From JBCDBY01 sp039182715 (lineage in GTDB: Bacteria > Planctomycetota > PLA2): a stretch of 14,073 nucleotides of DNA. The notes beneath the pieces are model-generated. The model did not search any database. It saw only the letters and a program-made list of their open reading frames with translations, and was not told the DNA's origin. Location: assembly GCA_039182715.1 (NCBI GenBank), contig JBCDBY010000102.1, positions 1 to 14,073 of the forward strand. The letters are read 5' to 3'. The number at the start of each line of letters is the position of its first letter. The first letter of the stretch is position 1. Below, piece by piece: positions 1-8,528 of the stretch. A program made the translations under genes and the position numbers.

Positions 1-662
1 ACCTGGCCGCCGTGGGTGTGGCCGCTGAGGATGAGGGGGATGCCGTTCGCGGCGAGGTCCGGGGCGGTGTCGGGGTTGTGGCTGAGCGCGACGGTCGGCG
101 GCGCGATCGCCTCGGGGTCGAAGCGGCCCGACCAGAGGTCGTCGTAGCCGCCGATCGTCAGCTCGGCGCCCGCGCGCTCGACGCGCACCGACTCGTTGCG
201 CAGCAGGCGCACGCCGCCGCTTTCCAGCGCCTCCCCCAGTGCATCGGCCTGGAGAGAGCTCGCCCCACCGCGGGGGCGGTACACGCCGTAGTCGTGATTG
301 CCGAGGACCGCGTAGACGCCCTGCGGCGCCTCGAGCGCCTGCACCAGCTTCGCGATTGTGCGCACGCCGTCCTTCGCATGCCCGCGGTGCACGAAGTCCC
401 CCGTGAACACGATCGCGTCGGCGCCCAGCTCCATCGCCCGCTGCCCGGCGCGCAACAGATACTCCTCCGGTACGCGGCTGCCGGCATGCAGATCGGAGAG
501 CTGCGCGATGCGGAAGCCGGCCAGCCGCGGGTCGAGCCCGCGCACCGGGACGACGTGCTCCACCGTGCGCAGCCAGACCGGCTCGATCCCGACGGCGTAG
601 CCGAGCGCGAGCGCGCCCGACCCCGCCGCCATCCCGAGCAGTCGTCTCCGGGTCAGTTTCAT
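1..662 (-). CDS. Metallophosphoesterase, Tat/membrane-targeted, partial (C-terminus beyond window)
   Basis: Calcineurin-like metallophosphoesterase of the YaeI/YkuE-type exported group, predicted to hydrolyse a phosphoester with a two-metal centre outside the cytoplasm. The 220 visible residues open with a TRRRLL basic stretch and a hydrophobic segment (residues 8-26), a Tat-like signal or anchor. The family motifs come in order: SDLH (D57, H59), GD (D89), GNHD (N122, H123), H195 in SHNPD, and GHTHGG (H215, H217). All metal ligands expected this far are present. Full-length relatives are about 270-300 residues, so roughly 50-80 are missing off the left edge. The ATG overlaps the TGA of the His-rich lipoprotein gene (ATGA) and has no good ribosome site, so translation is probably coupled to it. 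Fold assignment is secure; substrate is unknown. Its place at the end of a metal-efflux operon may be incidental or may reflect a metal-dependent enzyme made under the same conditions. Confidence 0.93.
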   Translation of the reverse strand, partial: MKLTRRRLLGMAAGSGALALGYAVGIEPVWLRTVEHVVPVRGLDPRLAGFRIAQLSDLHAGSRVPEEYLLRAGQRAMELGADAIVFTGDFVHRGHAKDGVRTIAKLVQALEAPQGVYAVLGNHDYGVYRPRGGASSLQADALGEALESGGVRLLRNESVRVERAGAELTIGGYDDLWSGRFDPEAIAPPTVALSHNPDTAPDLAANGIPLILSGHTHGGQ

Positions 663-1075
663 TCGTGGTGGTGCACGAGCTCCGGCGTGTAGGTCTTGCC
701 GCCCGCGACGATGCGGAAGCGCGCCTCCTCCGGATCGCTCTTCAGCGCGTCATCGCGGAAGACCCAATGGTCGCCCTCCCGCTTCGCCGTCAGCGACTTC
801 GGGCCGTCCTTCGTCTTGAGGTTGAGTACGGGCTCGCGCGCCGGCTGCGTGTCGATCATCTCCTCGCCAAGATAGATCCAGATCGTCAGCGTGCCGGCCG
901 CGTGGTCGAGTTTCGTCTCGAGAAAGCCCTCGTGCGCGCCGAGCTCGGTCAGGTGCCCGCCGTGCTTGGGGTCGTGGTGGTGATCGTGCGAGCCGTGGCC
1001 ATGGTCGTGTCCGTGGCCGTGGTCTCCGCAGGCGAGCAACGTCGCGGCGAGTAGAGCCGTCATGAGTCGGGTCAT
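659..1075 (-). CDS. His-rich periplasmic lipoprotein of the metal-efflux operon
   Basis: A 138-residue predicted lipoprotein. A short signal peptide ends in a lipobox (LLAC, Cys16). It is followed by a metal-binding-type segment with 11 histidines between residues 19 and 41, mixed with Asp and Gly, and the protein ends in a further HHH. The middle (about 45-130) looks like a small beta-rich domain with no motif I recognise. The start ATG overlaps the stop of the RND pump gene (ATGA) and is preceded by GGAGGA at good spacing; the stop overlaps the start of the metallophosphoesterase gene. Inference: it binds the exported divalent metal in the periplasm or hands it to the pump or adaptor. His-rich segments of this kind are common beside Zn/Co/Ni/Cd exporters but do not identify the metal. 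A plain metal buffer and a pump accessory subunit are both possible. Confidence 0.85.
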   Translation of the reverse strand: MTRLMTALLAATLLACGDHGHGHDHGHGSHDHHHDPKHGGHLTELGAHEGFLETKLDHAAGTLTIWIYLGEEMIDTQPAREPVLNLKTKDGPKSLTAKREGDHWVFRDDALKSDPEEARFRIVAGGKTYTPELVHHHE

Positions 1076-4000
1076 GCGAATTCCTCCGTGGTCTCGGGAT
1101 TGTCCCGGGAAAGGTGTTTCTCGGCGGCCCTGCGGCCGAAGAGCCAGAAGAGACCGGGCGTCAGAAGGACGTCCAGCAGCGTCGCGGTGAAGAGGCCGCC
1201 GATGATCACGCTGGCGACCGGATAGAGCAGCTCGCGCCCCGGCTGATCCGGCGCGAGAACCAGCGGCACCAGCGCGATGCCGCTCGTCAGCGCGGTCATC
1301 AGCACCGGCACCATGCGCTCCTGCCCCGCGCGCACGATCATCGCGCGCGAAAACGACTCGCCCTCCTCCCGCATCAGGTGCAGGTAGTGGTCGAGCAGCA
1401 GGATGCTGTTGCGCGCCGCGATGCCGCCGAGCGAGATGAGCCCGACGAGCGTCGCGACGGACACCGACTGGCCGGTCGCCAGGACGAAGGCGACCGCGCC
1501 GATGAGCGCCATCGGAATGCTCGACAGCGTTTGCAGCGCGAGATTCGCGGAGTCGAAGTGCAGATAGACCAGCAGGAACATGGCCGCCAGCGACAGCAGC
1601 GAGAGCGACAGGATGAGGCGCGACGCCTCCGCCTGCGCCTCGAACTGTCCGCTCACGCGAATGGAGTAGCCCGCCGGCAGGTCGGCACGCACACGGTCCA
1701 GCGCCCGCTCCACGTCGGCCACGACGTCGCCCAGCGGGCGCCCCTGCACGTTGTGCTGCACGACGATGCGCCGCGACACGTTCTCGCGCCCGATGTTGTT
1801 GGGCGTCCGGGAAAGACCCACGTGCGCCACATCCTCGAGACGCAGCGCGCGCCCGGCGTCGTTGCGCACGACCAGTCCCGCCAGCGCGGGCAGATCCTTG
1901 CGATCCTTCGCCTCCAGGCGAAGCACGATCGGATAGGAGTAGGACCCGAGCACCAGGCGCGAGATCTCCTCGCCCTCGAGCGCGAGCTCGACCGTCTCGG
2001 TCAATTCGCGCACCGTCATGCCCTGGCGCGCCAGCGCGTCGCGCTTCGGGTCGACCTGGACCTGCTCGACGAGCACCTGCTGCTCGAGGTTCAGGTCCAC
2101 GACGCCGTCGATCGGTGCCAGCGCCGACTCCACCCGCTTGCCGACGCGCCGCAGCGTCGCCAGGTCGTCGCCGAAGATCTTGACCGCCACCTGGGCATAC
2201 ACGCCGGAGAGCAGATGCGAAAGCAGGTGCGCGAGCGGCTGCTCGACCGACGTCGCGACACCCGGGAACACTTCCGCCAGACGCGCGCGCACGTCCGCGA
2301 GAATCTCCTCGCGGGATCGCGGCGAGTCCGGGTCGAACGAGACGATCATCTCGGAGAAGTTCACGCCCGCGGCGTGCTCGTCGCCCTCCGCGCGTCCGCT
2401 GCGTCGGCCCGCCGTTCGAATGCCGTCCACCTCCAGCACGACCTGCTCCATGCGCCGGCCGAAGGCGTCGGACGTCTCCAGGCTGGTGCCCGGCGGCAGC
2501 GCGAGGTTGATCTGCGCGGAGCCCTCGTTGAAGGGCGGCAGGAACTCGGTCCCGCGCGTCGACAACACGAAAATGCCGCCCACCACGAGAGCCGCCACGA
2601 CGCACCCGATCGGCACCGGGTAATCGAGGCTGAATCCGATGAGTCGCCCCGCGCGGGACTTCAGCCGGCGCACGAGCCAACCGTCCTCGTTGCGCGTGAC
2701 CGCTTTCGACGCCGGCAGCAGCCACGAGCAGAGAACCGGCGTGACCGTGAGCGAGACGAGCAGCGAAGCGAGGATACTGACGATGTAGGCGACGCCGATC
2801 GGCGCGAACAGCCGCCCCTCGACGCCCGACAGCGCGAACAGCGGCAGGTAGACCGCCGCGACGACCAGCGTGCCGATCAGGATCGGTTTGCGCACTTCAC
2901 TCGAGGCGGCGTAGATGACCTGCAGCGGGTGCGTGCGCCCGCCGTCCTGCCGGAGCCGGCGATAGACGTTCTCGACGTCGACGATCGCGTCATCCACGAG
3001 CGCGCCGATCGCCACCGCCAAACCGCCCAGCGTCATGGTGTTGATCGAAACGCCGAACGCCTGGAACACCAGCGCCGTGCTCGCGATCGAAAGCGGAATC
3101 GCGGTCAGCGTGATCGCCGTCGTGCGAAAGTTGAGCAGAAACGCGAAGAGCACCAGCACCACGAGGATCGAGCCGTCGCGCACCGCTTCGGTCACGTTGT
3201 CGATCGCGCGCCGGATGAAGTCCGCCTGCCGATAGATGCCGGGCAGCACCTCGAGATCGGCCGGCATGGACGGCGCAAGCGCGCGCAGCTCCTCCTCCAC
3301 GCGCTCGGCGAGATCGATCGTGTCGGTGTCGGGCTGCTTGAAGATCACGGCGATGACGCCGGGGCTTCCGTTCACGCCGGCGTCGCCGGCCCGGATCGCG
3401 GCCGGGCCGAACTCGACGCGCGCGACATCGCCGATCCGGACGGGCCGTACCGGATCGTCCCGCACCACCGCGGCGGCGAGATCCTCCTTGGTCCGCAGCA
3501 GGCCCGTGACGGTGACCAGCGGGCCTTTCGGACCGATGTTGAGAAACCCGCCGGAGCCGGCACGGTTGGCGTCGCGCACCGCGTCGGCCAGCTCCGGCAG
3601 CCCCACGTCGTACGCGCGCAGCTGCGACGCGTCGGCCATGACCTGCAGCTGTCGCGCCGCGCCTCCGATAGTGACGACCTGCGCCACGCCCGAGAGCGAT
3701 AGCAGCCGCAGGCGAAGCGACTGGTCCACGAAGGCGCGCATGTCGGTCGGGTCGGTCTCTCCGGTCCGGCTGCGAATCCCGACGAACTGCACCTGCCCCA
3801 TGATCGAGCTGATCGGCGCCAGCTGCGGCTCGACGCCGGGCGGCAGCTGCGCGCGCGCCAGCTGGAGCTTCTCCTGCACGATCTGCCGGTTGCGGTAGAT
3901 GTCGGTCTCCCAGTCGAACTCGACGAAGACGACGCTGAGACCGAGCGCCGACGTCGAGCGCACCCGCGCCACGCCGGTCGCACCGTTCATCGACTGCTCG

Positions 4001-4206
4001 ATGAATCGCGTAATGAGCTGCTCCACGTCCTCGGGTACGAGACCGTGCGCTTCCGTCAGGACGGTCACCGTCGGCCGGTTGAGGTCGGGCAACACGTCGA
4101 TCGGCAGCCGCAGCGCGCCGAGCGTGCCCCCGACCGCCACGACGAGCGCGAGCACGACCACGATGACGCGGTTGCGGAGGGAAAAGGCGATGAGCTGGTT
4201 GAGCAT
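1072..4206 (-). CDS. CusA/CzcA-family heavy-metal efflux RND pump
   Basis: Inner-membrane proton/metal antiporter of the HME-RND family, 1044 residues, the normal length. The N-terminal helix (residues 1-35) is followed by the periplasmic head opening with PIDVLPD, and the helix containing GALVDDAIVDVEN (D405, D406, D410, E412) corresponds to the region carrying the CzcA proton-relay acids. The second half repeats the layout, with VAVKIFGDDL in the porter domain and a helix containing GGIAARNSILL. By eye, the positions equivalent to the three CusA copper methionines are not all Met (the stretch near HLLSGVYAQ has no Met, and one Met remains in SEMIVSF). This favours divalent Zn/Co/Ni/Cd over Cu/Ag, and is an inference that needs an alignment. 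The ATG lies 3 nt after the adaptor stop, and the stop overlaps the lipoprotein start. The gene is intact. Confidence 0.97.
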   Translation of the reverse strand: MLNQLIAFSLRNRVIVVVLALVVAVGGTLGALRLPIDVLPDLNRPTVTVLTEAHGLVPEDVEQLITRFIEQSMNGATGVARVRSTSALGLSVVFVEFDWETDIYRNRQIVQEKLQLARAQLPPGVEPQLAPISSIMGQVQFVGIRSRTGETDPTDMRAFVDQSLRLRLLSLSGVAQVVTIGGAARQLQVMADASQLRAYDVGLPELADAVRDANRAGSGGFLNIGPKGPLVTVTGLLRTKEDLAAAVVRDDPVRPVRIGDVARVEFGPAAIRAGDAGVNGSPGVIAVIFKQPDTDTIDLAERVEEELRALAPSMPADLEVLPGIYRQADFIRRAIDNVTEAVRDGSILVVLVLFAFLLNFRTTAITLTAIPLSIASTALVFQAFGVSINTMTLGGLAVAIGALVDDAIVDVENVYRRLRQDGGRTHPLQVIYAASSEVRKPILIGTLVVAAVYLPLFALSGVEGRLFAPIGVAYIVSILASLLVSLTVTPVLCSWLLPASKAVTRNEDGWLVRRLKSRAGRLIGFSLDYPVPIGCVVAALVVGGIFVLSTRGTEFLPPFNEGSAQINLALPPGTSLETSDAFGRRMEQVVLEVDGIRTAGRRSGRAEGDEHAAGVNFSEMIVSFDPDSPRSREEILADVRARLAEVFPGVATSVEQPLAHLLSHLLSGVYAQVAVKIFGDDLATLRRVGKRVESALAPIDGVVDLNLEQQVLVEQVQVDPKRDALARQGMTVRELTETVELALEGEEISRLVLGSYSYPIVLRLEAKDRKDLPALAGLVVRNDAGRALRLEDVAHVGLSRTPNNIGRENVSRRIVVQHNVQGRPLGDVVADVERALDRVRADLPAGYSIRVSGQFEAQAEASRLILSLSLLSLAAMFLLVYLHFDSANLALQTLSSIPMALIGAVAFVLATGQSVSVATLVGLISLGGIAARNSILLLDHYLHLMREEGESFSRAMIVRAGQERMVPVLMTALTSGIALVPLVLAPDQPGRELLYPVASVIIGGLFTATLLDVLLTPGLFWLFGRRAAEKHLSRDNPETTEEFA

Positions 4207-4209
4207 GGG

Positions 4210-5808
4210 CTAGTGGCTGTGTCCGTGATGCGCGTGGCCCGCGGCCCCGGTGTCTTCCTGCAGCGCGAGACCGAGCGCGAACGCACCGCTCCGCGCGACG
4301 GGATCGCCCTCGAAGAGCGAACCGTCGTTCGCGATGACCGCGATCTGGTCGTCGACGTAGGTCACGAGCACCTCCACGTCGCGAAACGTCTTGCCGTCGC
4401 GCACGTAGACGAGCTGCCGCGAGCCCTCGGTCGTCAACGCGCCTGCCGGCAGCACGAAGCTGCGCACCGGCTCGGCGATCGGGACCTCCAGCAGATAGCG
4501 CAGCCCCACGCGCAGCTGCCACGTGCGCGTCGTGCCGTCGGGATGCGGCAGCGCCCCGTTCGGCACGATCGCGAATGCGCGCGCCCCCCGCTCGTGCTCC
4601 GCCGCGCGCGTCGCGAGACGATCGATGCGCACGCTCTCGAGCGCGGGTCCGGAACCCTCGACGAGCGGGCGCGCCCGGAGCGGCACACCGCGTTCGAACG
4701 CCTGCGTGACCGGTCCGATCTCGCGGCCGATCGGCTCGAGCCGCAGCCACATGGAGCGCGCGTCGTAAAGCAGCGCGACCGGCCGACCCGCTTCGACGCG
4801 CTCCCCCGGATCGACCGGCATCTCGGCCACGTCCCAGTCGCCTTCGGGCGCGACGAGCGTCGTCGTCGGATCGAGCGTGCCGGTGCGCGCCAGCATGAGC
4901 ACGTGGTCGGGCGAGTGCCCGCGCAGCAACAGGGCGGCGGCGTCGATGAACCGCCTCGCCAGCTTCGGCTCCTCGCGGACCGCGGTGACGACCGCATCGG
5001 TCAGCAGGCCGGCGGCGCTCAGCTCGCCGATGACGGCGGTCGTCCAGGGTCGACCGCGCAGCTTTCCGGGCAGCGCCGCCAACAGCGCATCCTCCCGCTC
5101 GCCCCACAGGCCGTTGCGCGTGAGCGCGCGACGCCACAGCGCGACGCCGGGCGGGGGGACGGCGCCGCCGCGGACCGCCGCGATCTCCGAGGCGGAGAGT
5201 CCGAAGAAGGTCAGCTCCGCCTCGACGCCGCGCACCGCCTGCTCCTTGCGTTCGACCTCGTAGCGCTGCTGGATCAGCTCCTTTTTCGCGATGACCGGCG
5301 GCGCGCCCTCCGGCTCCGCGAACGCGCGCAGGCGGTCACGCTCGCGACGGGCGATGCGTGCTTCCGCCTCGGCCTGCTGCAGCCGGCGCGCCGCGTCCTG
5401 GAGTTCATCGCCGACCGGCGCCACGATGTCGGCAATCAGTTTCAGCTCGGGCCGCGGGATCGGGGCGCGCGCGATGCTGACGATCGGGTCCCCGGTGCGC
5501 ACGATGGCACCGGATCGCGTGTGCAGCTTCGTCACGACGCCGCCCAGCAACGCGACCAGCGGCTCCTCGTTGTTGGGCGCGTCCTGCACGGTCGCCTGCA
5601 CCTGCACGGTGCGCACGAACGCGGACAGCTCGGCCGGTCCCACGGTGACGCCGAGATTGGCGAGCGTGCGGTCGGAGAGCTCCGGCGGCGCATCGTCGGT
5701 ACCCGCCGCTTCTTCCTGCACCGACTGACGCGCGCCGAACCAGCCGGCCAGGACGCCGAACGCGACGAGGAACGATGCGAAGAGAATGGTGACGAGAGGT
5801 CGATTCAT
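4210..5808 (-). CDS. Periplasmic adaptor (membrane fusion protein) of HME-RND efflux, with insert and His-rich tail
   Basis: CusB/CzcB-like adaptor joining the RND pump to the outer-membrane channel, 532 residues. It has an N-terminal signal/anchor helix (4-26), a first lipoyl half (about 83-117, GGVVTKLHTRSGAIVRTGDPI), a helical hairpin rich in Ala/Arg/Glu (133-200), a second lipoyl half (about 318-350), a beta-barrel domain and a membrane-proximal domain (to about 515). Two features are odd. Residues about 212-310 form an Arg/Leu/Ala-rich, probably helical insert between the hairpin and the second lipoyl half, where the two halves usually follow closely. The protein also ends in a His-rich tail (HAHHGHSH). 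The start ATG at 5808 overlaps the stop of the outer-membrane gene (ATGA), with AAGGAG about 5 nt upstream. The reading frame stays open further upstream but that part lies inside the neighbouring gene. Confidence 0.94.
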   Translation of the reverse strand: MNRPLVTILFASFLVAFGVLAGWFGARQSVQEEAAGTDDAPPELSDRTLANLGVTVGPAELSAFVRTVQVQATVQDAPNNEEPLVALLGGVVTKLHTRSGAIVRTGDPIVSIARAPIPRPELKLIADIVAPVGDELQDAARRLQQAEAEARIARRERDRLRAFAEPEGAPPVIAKKELIQQRYEVERKEQAVRGVEAELTFFGLSASEIAAVRGGAVPPPGVALWRRALTRNGLWGEREDALLAALPGKLRGRPWTTAVIGELSAAGLLTDAVVTAVREEPKLARRFIDAAALLLRGHSPDHVLMLARTGTLDPTTTLVAPEGDWDVAEMPVDPGERVEAGRPVALLYDARSMWLRLEPIGREIGPVTQAFERGVPLRARPLVEGSGPALESVRIDRLATRAAEHERGARAFAIVPNGALPHPDGTTRTWQLRVGLRYLLEVPIAEPVRSFVLPAGALTTEGSRQLVYVRDGKTFRDVEVLVTYVDDQIAVIANDGSLFEGDPVARSGAFALGLALQEDTGAAGHAHHGHSH

Positions 5809-7118
5809 GACGGCTCCTTCTCGGTCGGGAAGAGCAGCAGCGGCGATCCGCACGCGCGCTCCAGTTGGGTCCACGCCTCGTACACTTCCGCCTCCGCCTC
5901 GAGCAGCTCGAGGACGAACTCGACGCTGCGTCGCAGCACGGTGAGCAGCACGAGCGGGTCGGCCGCGCCGGCGCCGAGGCCGGCGTTGGCGAGCTGGCCC
6001 GTGCGCTCCGCCTGCGGTCGCACGGTGTCGCGCATCGCCCGCAGACGCTGGCGCCGCAGCTCGAGGCGCATGCGCCACTCCTCGATCCGCACGAGGTTGC
6101 GCCGCACCTCGCTGCGGAAGTTGGTCCGGACCTCGTCGCGATAACGGGTCGCGCGCGCGATGCCCGGCTGGTTCCGGTCGAAGAACGGCAGCTCGATGCC
6201 AATGCCGAGGCCGTACTTGTTGTCGCCCTCGTCGCGCTGGTAGAGCCCGCCGATCTCGAGGTCGGGATACTGCCGCGCCACCTCGAGGCGCAGCTCCTTC
6301 TCGGCCACCGCGTACGCGGCCCGCAGGCGTGCGAGCCCGGGGTGGTCGCGCAGCATGCGGTCACGCAGCTCGTCGAGTTCCGGCACGTCGTCCGGAAGCG
6401 CGGGGAAGGCGGGCGCCGCGAAGCCGCCCGCTTCCACGCCGGCGCGCGCCGCCAGCACGAAGCGCGCGGCGCGCTCGCGCTCCTCGACCTCGACGCCGGC
6501 GACGACGATGCGCTCGTACTCGAGGTCGAACTGCGCGAGATCGAGCACGGTCGCCGAGCCGGCGTCGACCGCGCGGCGGATCGCGGTGCGCGAGCGACCG
6601 GCGACGTCGCGGACGCGGCGCTGTGCATCGACGAGACGATCCGCCATGGCGAGCGCGATGTACTCGTCACGCAGCTCGAGGAACTCCTCGCGCTCGACCG
6701 CGCCAAGCTCGACGCGCGCGGCATCGGCGCGCACGGCGTTGAGGTCATCGGTCAGCTTGCGCTTGTTGGCGAGCAGGAAGGTCCAGCCGAGCGCGACGTC
6801 GCCGCCCCATCGATTCCCGCCCAGCGACGCGACGTCGGTGAAGATCGGCACGAGACCGAGCGTCGGGTTGGGAAGCGGCGTGGGCGTATCCGCGACGCCC
6901 TGCGCCGTCTCGAACGAGGCCTGGGCGTCGCGAATGCGCGGGTTGTAGCGCCGCATCCAGATCGTCGCATCGTCCAGCGTGACGGCGGGACGCTCGGCGG
7001 CGGCGCGGCGCTCCTCCACCACGTCGGCGAGGATCTCCTCGGGGACGAGAGGTTGAGCCTGATAGGACTGACAGCCGAGCAGCAACGCCAACGGCCACCA
7101 GCGGGAACGTGTCGACAT
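5805..7118 (-). CDS. Outer-membrane efflux lipoprotein, CusC/CzcC (TolC) family
   Basis: Outer-membrane exit channel of the tripartite efflux system, 437 residues. It has a short signal peptide with a lipobox-like LLLGC (Cys16), then two repeats of long amphipathic helices with strand segments, typical of the OEP family. Phrases such as NPRIRDA, LPNPTLGL and FFDRNQPGIARA match the conserved places of CzcC-like proteins. The ATG at 7118 was chosen because AGGAG sits 7 nt upstream and the signal peptide starts there; an in-frame TTG at 7133 would add five residues and has no such site. The stop overlaps the adaptor start (ATGA). It lies 45 nt downstream of the His-rich exported protein, with no terminator-like structure in the gap, so the operon probably continues upstream. 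Confidence 0.93.
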   Translation of the reverse strand: MSTRSRWWPLALLLGCQSYQAQPLVPEEILADVVEERRAAAERPAVTLDDATIWMRRYNPRIRDAQASFETAQGVADTPTPLPNPTLGLVPIFTDVASLGGNRWGGDVALGWTFLLANKRKLTDDLNAVRADAARVELGAVEREEFLELRDEYIALAMADRLVDAQRRVRDVAGRSRTAIRRAVDAGSATVLDLAQFDLEYERIVVAGVEVEERERAARFVLAARAGVEAGGFAAPAFPALPDDVPELDELRDRMLRDHPGLARLRAAYAVAEKELRLEVARQYPDLEIGGLYQRDEGDNKYGLGIGIELPFFDRNQPGIARATRYRDEVRTNFRSEVRRNLVRIEEWRMRLELRRQRLRAMRDTVRPQAERTGQLANAGLGAGAADPLVLLTVLRRSVEFVLELLEAEAEVYEAWTQLERACGSPLLLFPTEKEPS

Positions 7119-7163
7119 AGAAAACTCCTGCAACGAAACCGCGACCGGGGAACGATCGGGTCG

Positions 7164-7535
7164 CTACAGGAGCTGCACGGAGGAGCGGCGCGGGGGTTCC
7201 GGTGGCTCGGGGGCCACCTCCCGCTCCATGCGTGCTTGCGACGTCGGCAGCGGGGCGGCGCAAGCCACCACCGGCATCATCGTCGCGGGCGGCATCGCCG
7301 CGAAGGCGCCGGCCGGAACGACCACCAGCTCCACCTCGACGTGATCGCTCGCGGGCTCCTCATGCTCATGACCACAGCCCTCATGGTGAGGGTGATGGTG
7401 CCCGTGATGGTCCCCGTGATGGTGATGCGCGACGAACTCGATCTCGGCGTGCAAGCCGATCGTGTCGCACCACGCCATCGGCAGCTGAAGCGCGCCGAGC
7501 GCGAGCGTGAAGAGGAACCAGCGGAGCTTCCGCAC
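7164..7535 (-). CDS. Small His-rich exported protein upstream of the efflux genes
   Basis: A 123-residue protein with an N-terminal signal sequence (basic residues 2-5, hydrophobic 6-23). It is followed by a strongly His-rich segment with 13 histidines plus Cys54 between residues 37 and 58, then a low-complexity tail rich in Ala, Pro and Met. The GTG start at 7535 is required to include the signal sequence, lies 6 nt after the stop of the HTTM-like gene, and lacks a strong ribosome site. I do not recognise a named family. The protein is most likely a periplasmic or membrane-tethered metal-binding component made with the pump, and it is the third His-rich element in this operon. Role by context only. 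Confidence 0.75.
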   Translation of the reverse strand: MRKLRWFLFTLALGALQLPMAWCDTIGLHAEIEFVAHHHHGDHHGHHHPHHEGCGHEHEEPASDHVEVELVVVPAGAFAAMPPATMMPVVACAAPLPTSQARMEREVAPEPPEPPRRSSVQLL

Positions 7536-7541
7536 TGCGCG

Positions 7542-8528
7542 TCAGTTTACGCGACGGCGAAGGAAGAGGGCAGCCACGATCAGGAATCCGGCCAGCACCA
7601 GCACGCGATCGCCGTCGGCGCCCAGCGGATACCAGGAGCGCTCCACGAAGAAGAACAGCAGATAGAGCGCGACCGGCAGGCGCAGCAGCACGAGCAGGGC
7701 CGGCGTGCGCGCATCGGCGTCGAACCGGAGCCGTCGATACCAGTCGAGCGCCAGGCTGATCGGCTTGCGGGCGGGCAGGTCGCGCGTCCCCGCCGGCAGC
7801 AGCAGGCAGAAGACCGCCGCCATGTCCCACGAGAACATGCCGGGATCGAGAAGCACGAGCAGATGCATGCAGAACGCAAGCCCGAGCAGCGCCGTGAACC
7901 GCTCGCCCCGGCGCAGCAGCAGGCCGATGCCGAGAGCGAACTCGACCGCGACCACGAGCGCCATCGCGACGTGCGGGAACGACGCCACGAACGCCGCATG
8001 GCCGCGCTCGACGAAAGAGAGCCACTGCAGACGGTCGCCCCCGTCGTACGTCGCGACCAGCTTCGCCGGCCAGTCCGGCGACGTGACCTTGTCGACCGCC
8101 GCGTAGAGCATCGCGATCGCGGCCTGCACCCGGATCCACCAATAGATCTCGACGGGCGCCGGGGCGGGTTCGAGCCGCGGGTTGCAGAGGCGCTCGATCG
8201 GGGTCGACGGCAGAAAGACCAGCGGAATCAGCAGGACGAGATGGAAGTAGCGGTTGTTGCCGTAGTTGGCGATGTCCGCGGCGAGAAACCAGGCGAAGAG
8301 CAGCACCAGCGCGGCGGCGGCCACGCGCGCGAAGCGACCGACGAGCATGAACAGGGCGCCGAGACCGACGAGCCCCGCGAACCAGACCGGCAGCGCCGGA
8401 ATCCAGTCCGCGACCGGCTGCGGCGCCGGCTCGTCGAGATAGACCCGCGTCGCCTTGTGCATGCCGGGCGCGCCGCGCAGCGTCGTCAGCGCGAGAAAGA
8501 AACGGAATGCCGCTAGTCGTCCGGCCAT
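7542..8528 (-). CDS. HTTM-like polytopic membrane protein (vitamin K-dependent gamma-carboxylase-related)
   Basis: A 328-residue integral membrane protein with about eight to ten hydrophobic segments spread over the length. The central part, RVQAAIAMLYAAVDKVTSPDW (split here: residues 133-143 and the YAAVDKVTSPDW stretch at 142-153), resembles the HTTM helix that carries a conserved Lys (here K147) followed by a Trp. HTTM is the bacterial relative of the gamma-carboxylase membrane domain; most bacterial members have no known reaction. The ATG at 8528 overlaps the upstream gene by 16 bp. The frame is open to 8783 but that extension is antisense-like Arg-rich translation of the neighbouring gene. 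The stop is 6 nt before the His-rich protein start, so it is part of the same transcript. Assignment to HTTM is from pattern resemblance, not a search. Confidence 0.75.
   Translation of the reverse strand: MAGRLAAFRFFLALTTLRGAPGMHKATRVYLDEPAPQPVADWIPALPVWFAGLVGLGALFMLVGRFARVAAAALVLLFAWFLAADIANYGNNRYFHLVLLIPLVFLPSTPIERLCNPRLEPAPAPVEIYWWIRVQAAIAMLYAAVDKVTSPDWPAKLVATYDGGDRLQWLSFVERGHAAFVASFPHVAMALVVAVEFALGIGLLLRRGERFTALLGLAFCMHLLVLLDPGMFSWDMAAVFCLLLPAGTRDLPARKPISLALDWYRRLRFDADARTPALLVLLRLPVALYLLFFFVERSWYPLGADGDRVLVLAGFLIVAALFLRRRVN

Noticed and set aside
1114..3702. An 862-codon open frame on the plus strand antisense to the RND pump gene
   Set aside because: The translation is Arg/His/Gln/Asp-rich low-information sequence, with no domain. 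Long antisense frames are expected opposite real genes at this GC content, and the minus strand holds a clear RND pump.
2990..5137. A 715-codon minus-strand frame overlapping the pump and adaptor genes
   Set aside because: Arg/Ala/Gly-rich shadow in the wrong frame of two genes with strong family motifs.
5865..8516. An 883-codon open frame on the plus strand spanning several minus-strand genes
   Set aside because: Same composition artefact; it crosses the boundaries of four well-supported minus-strand genes and carries no recognisable motif.
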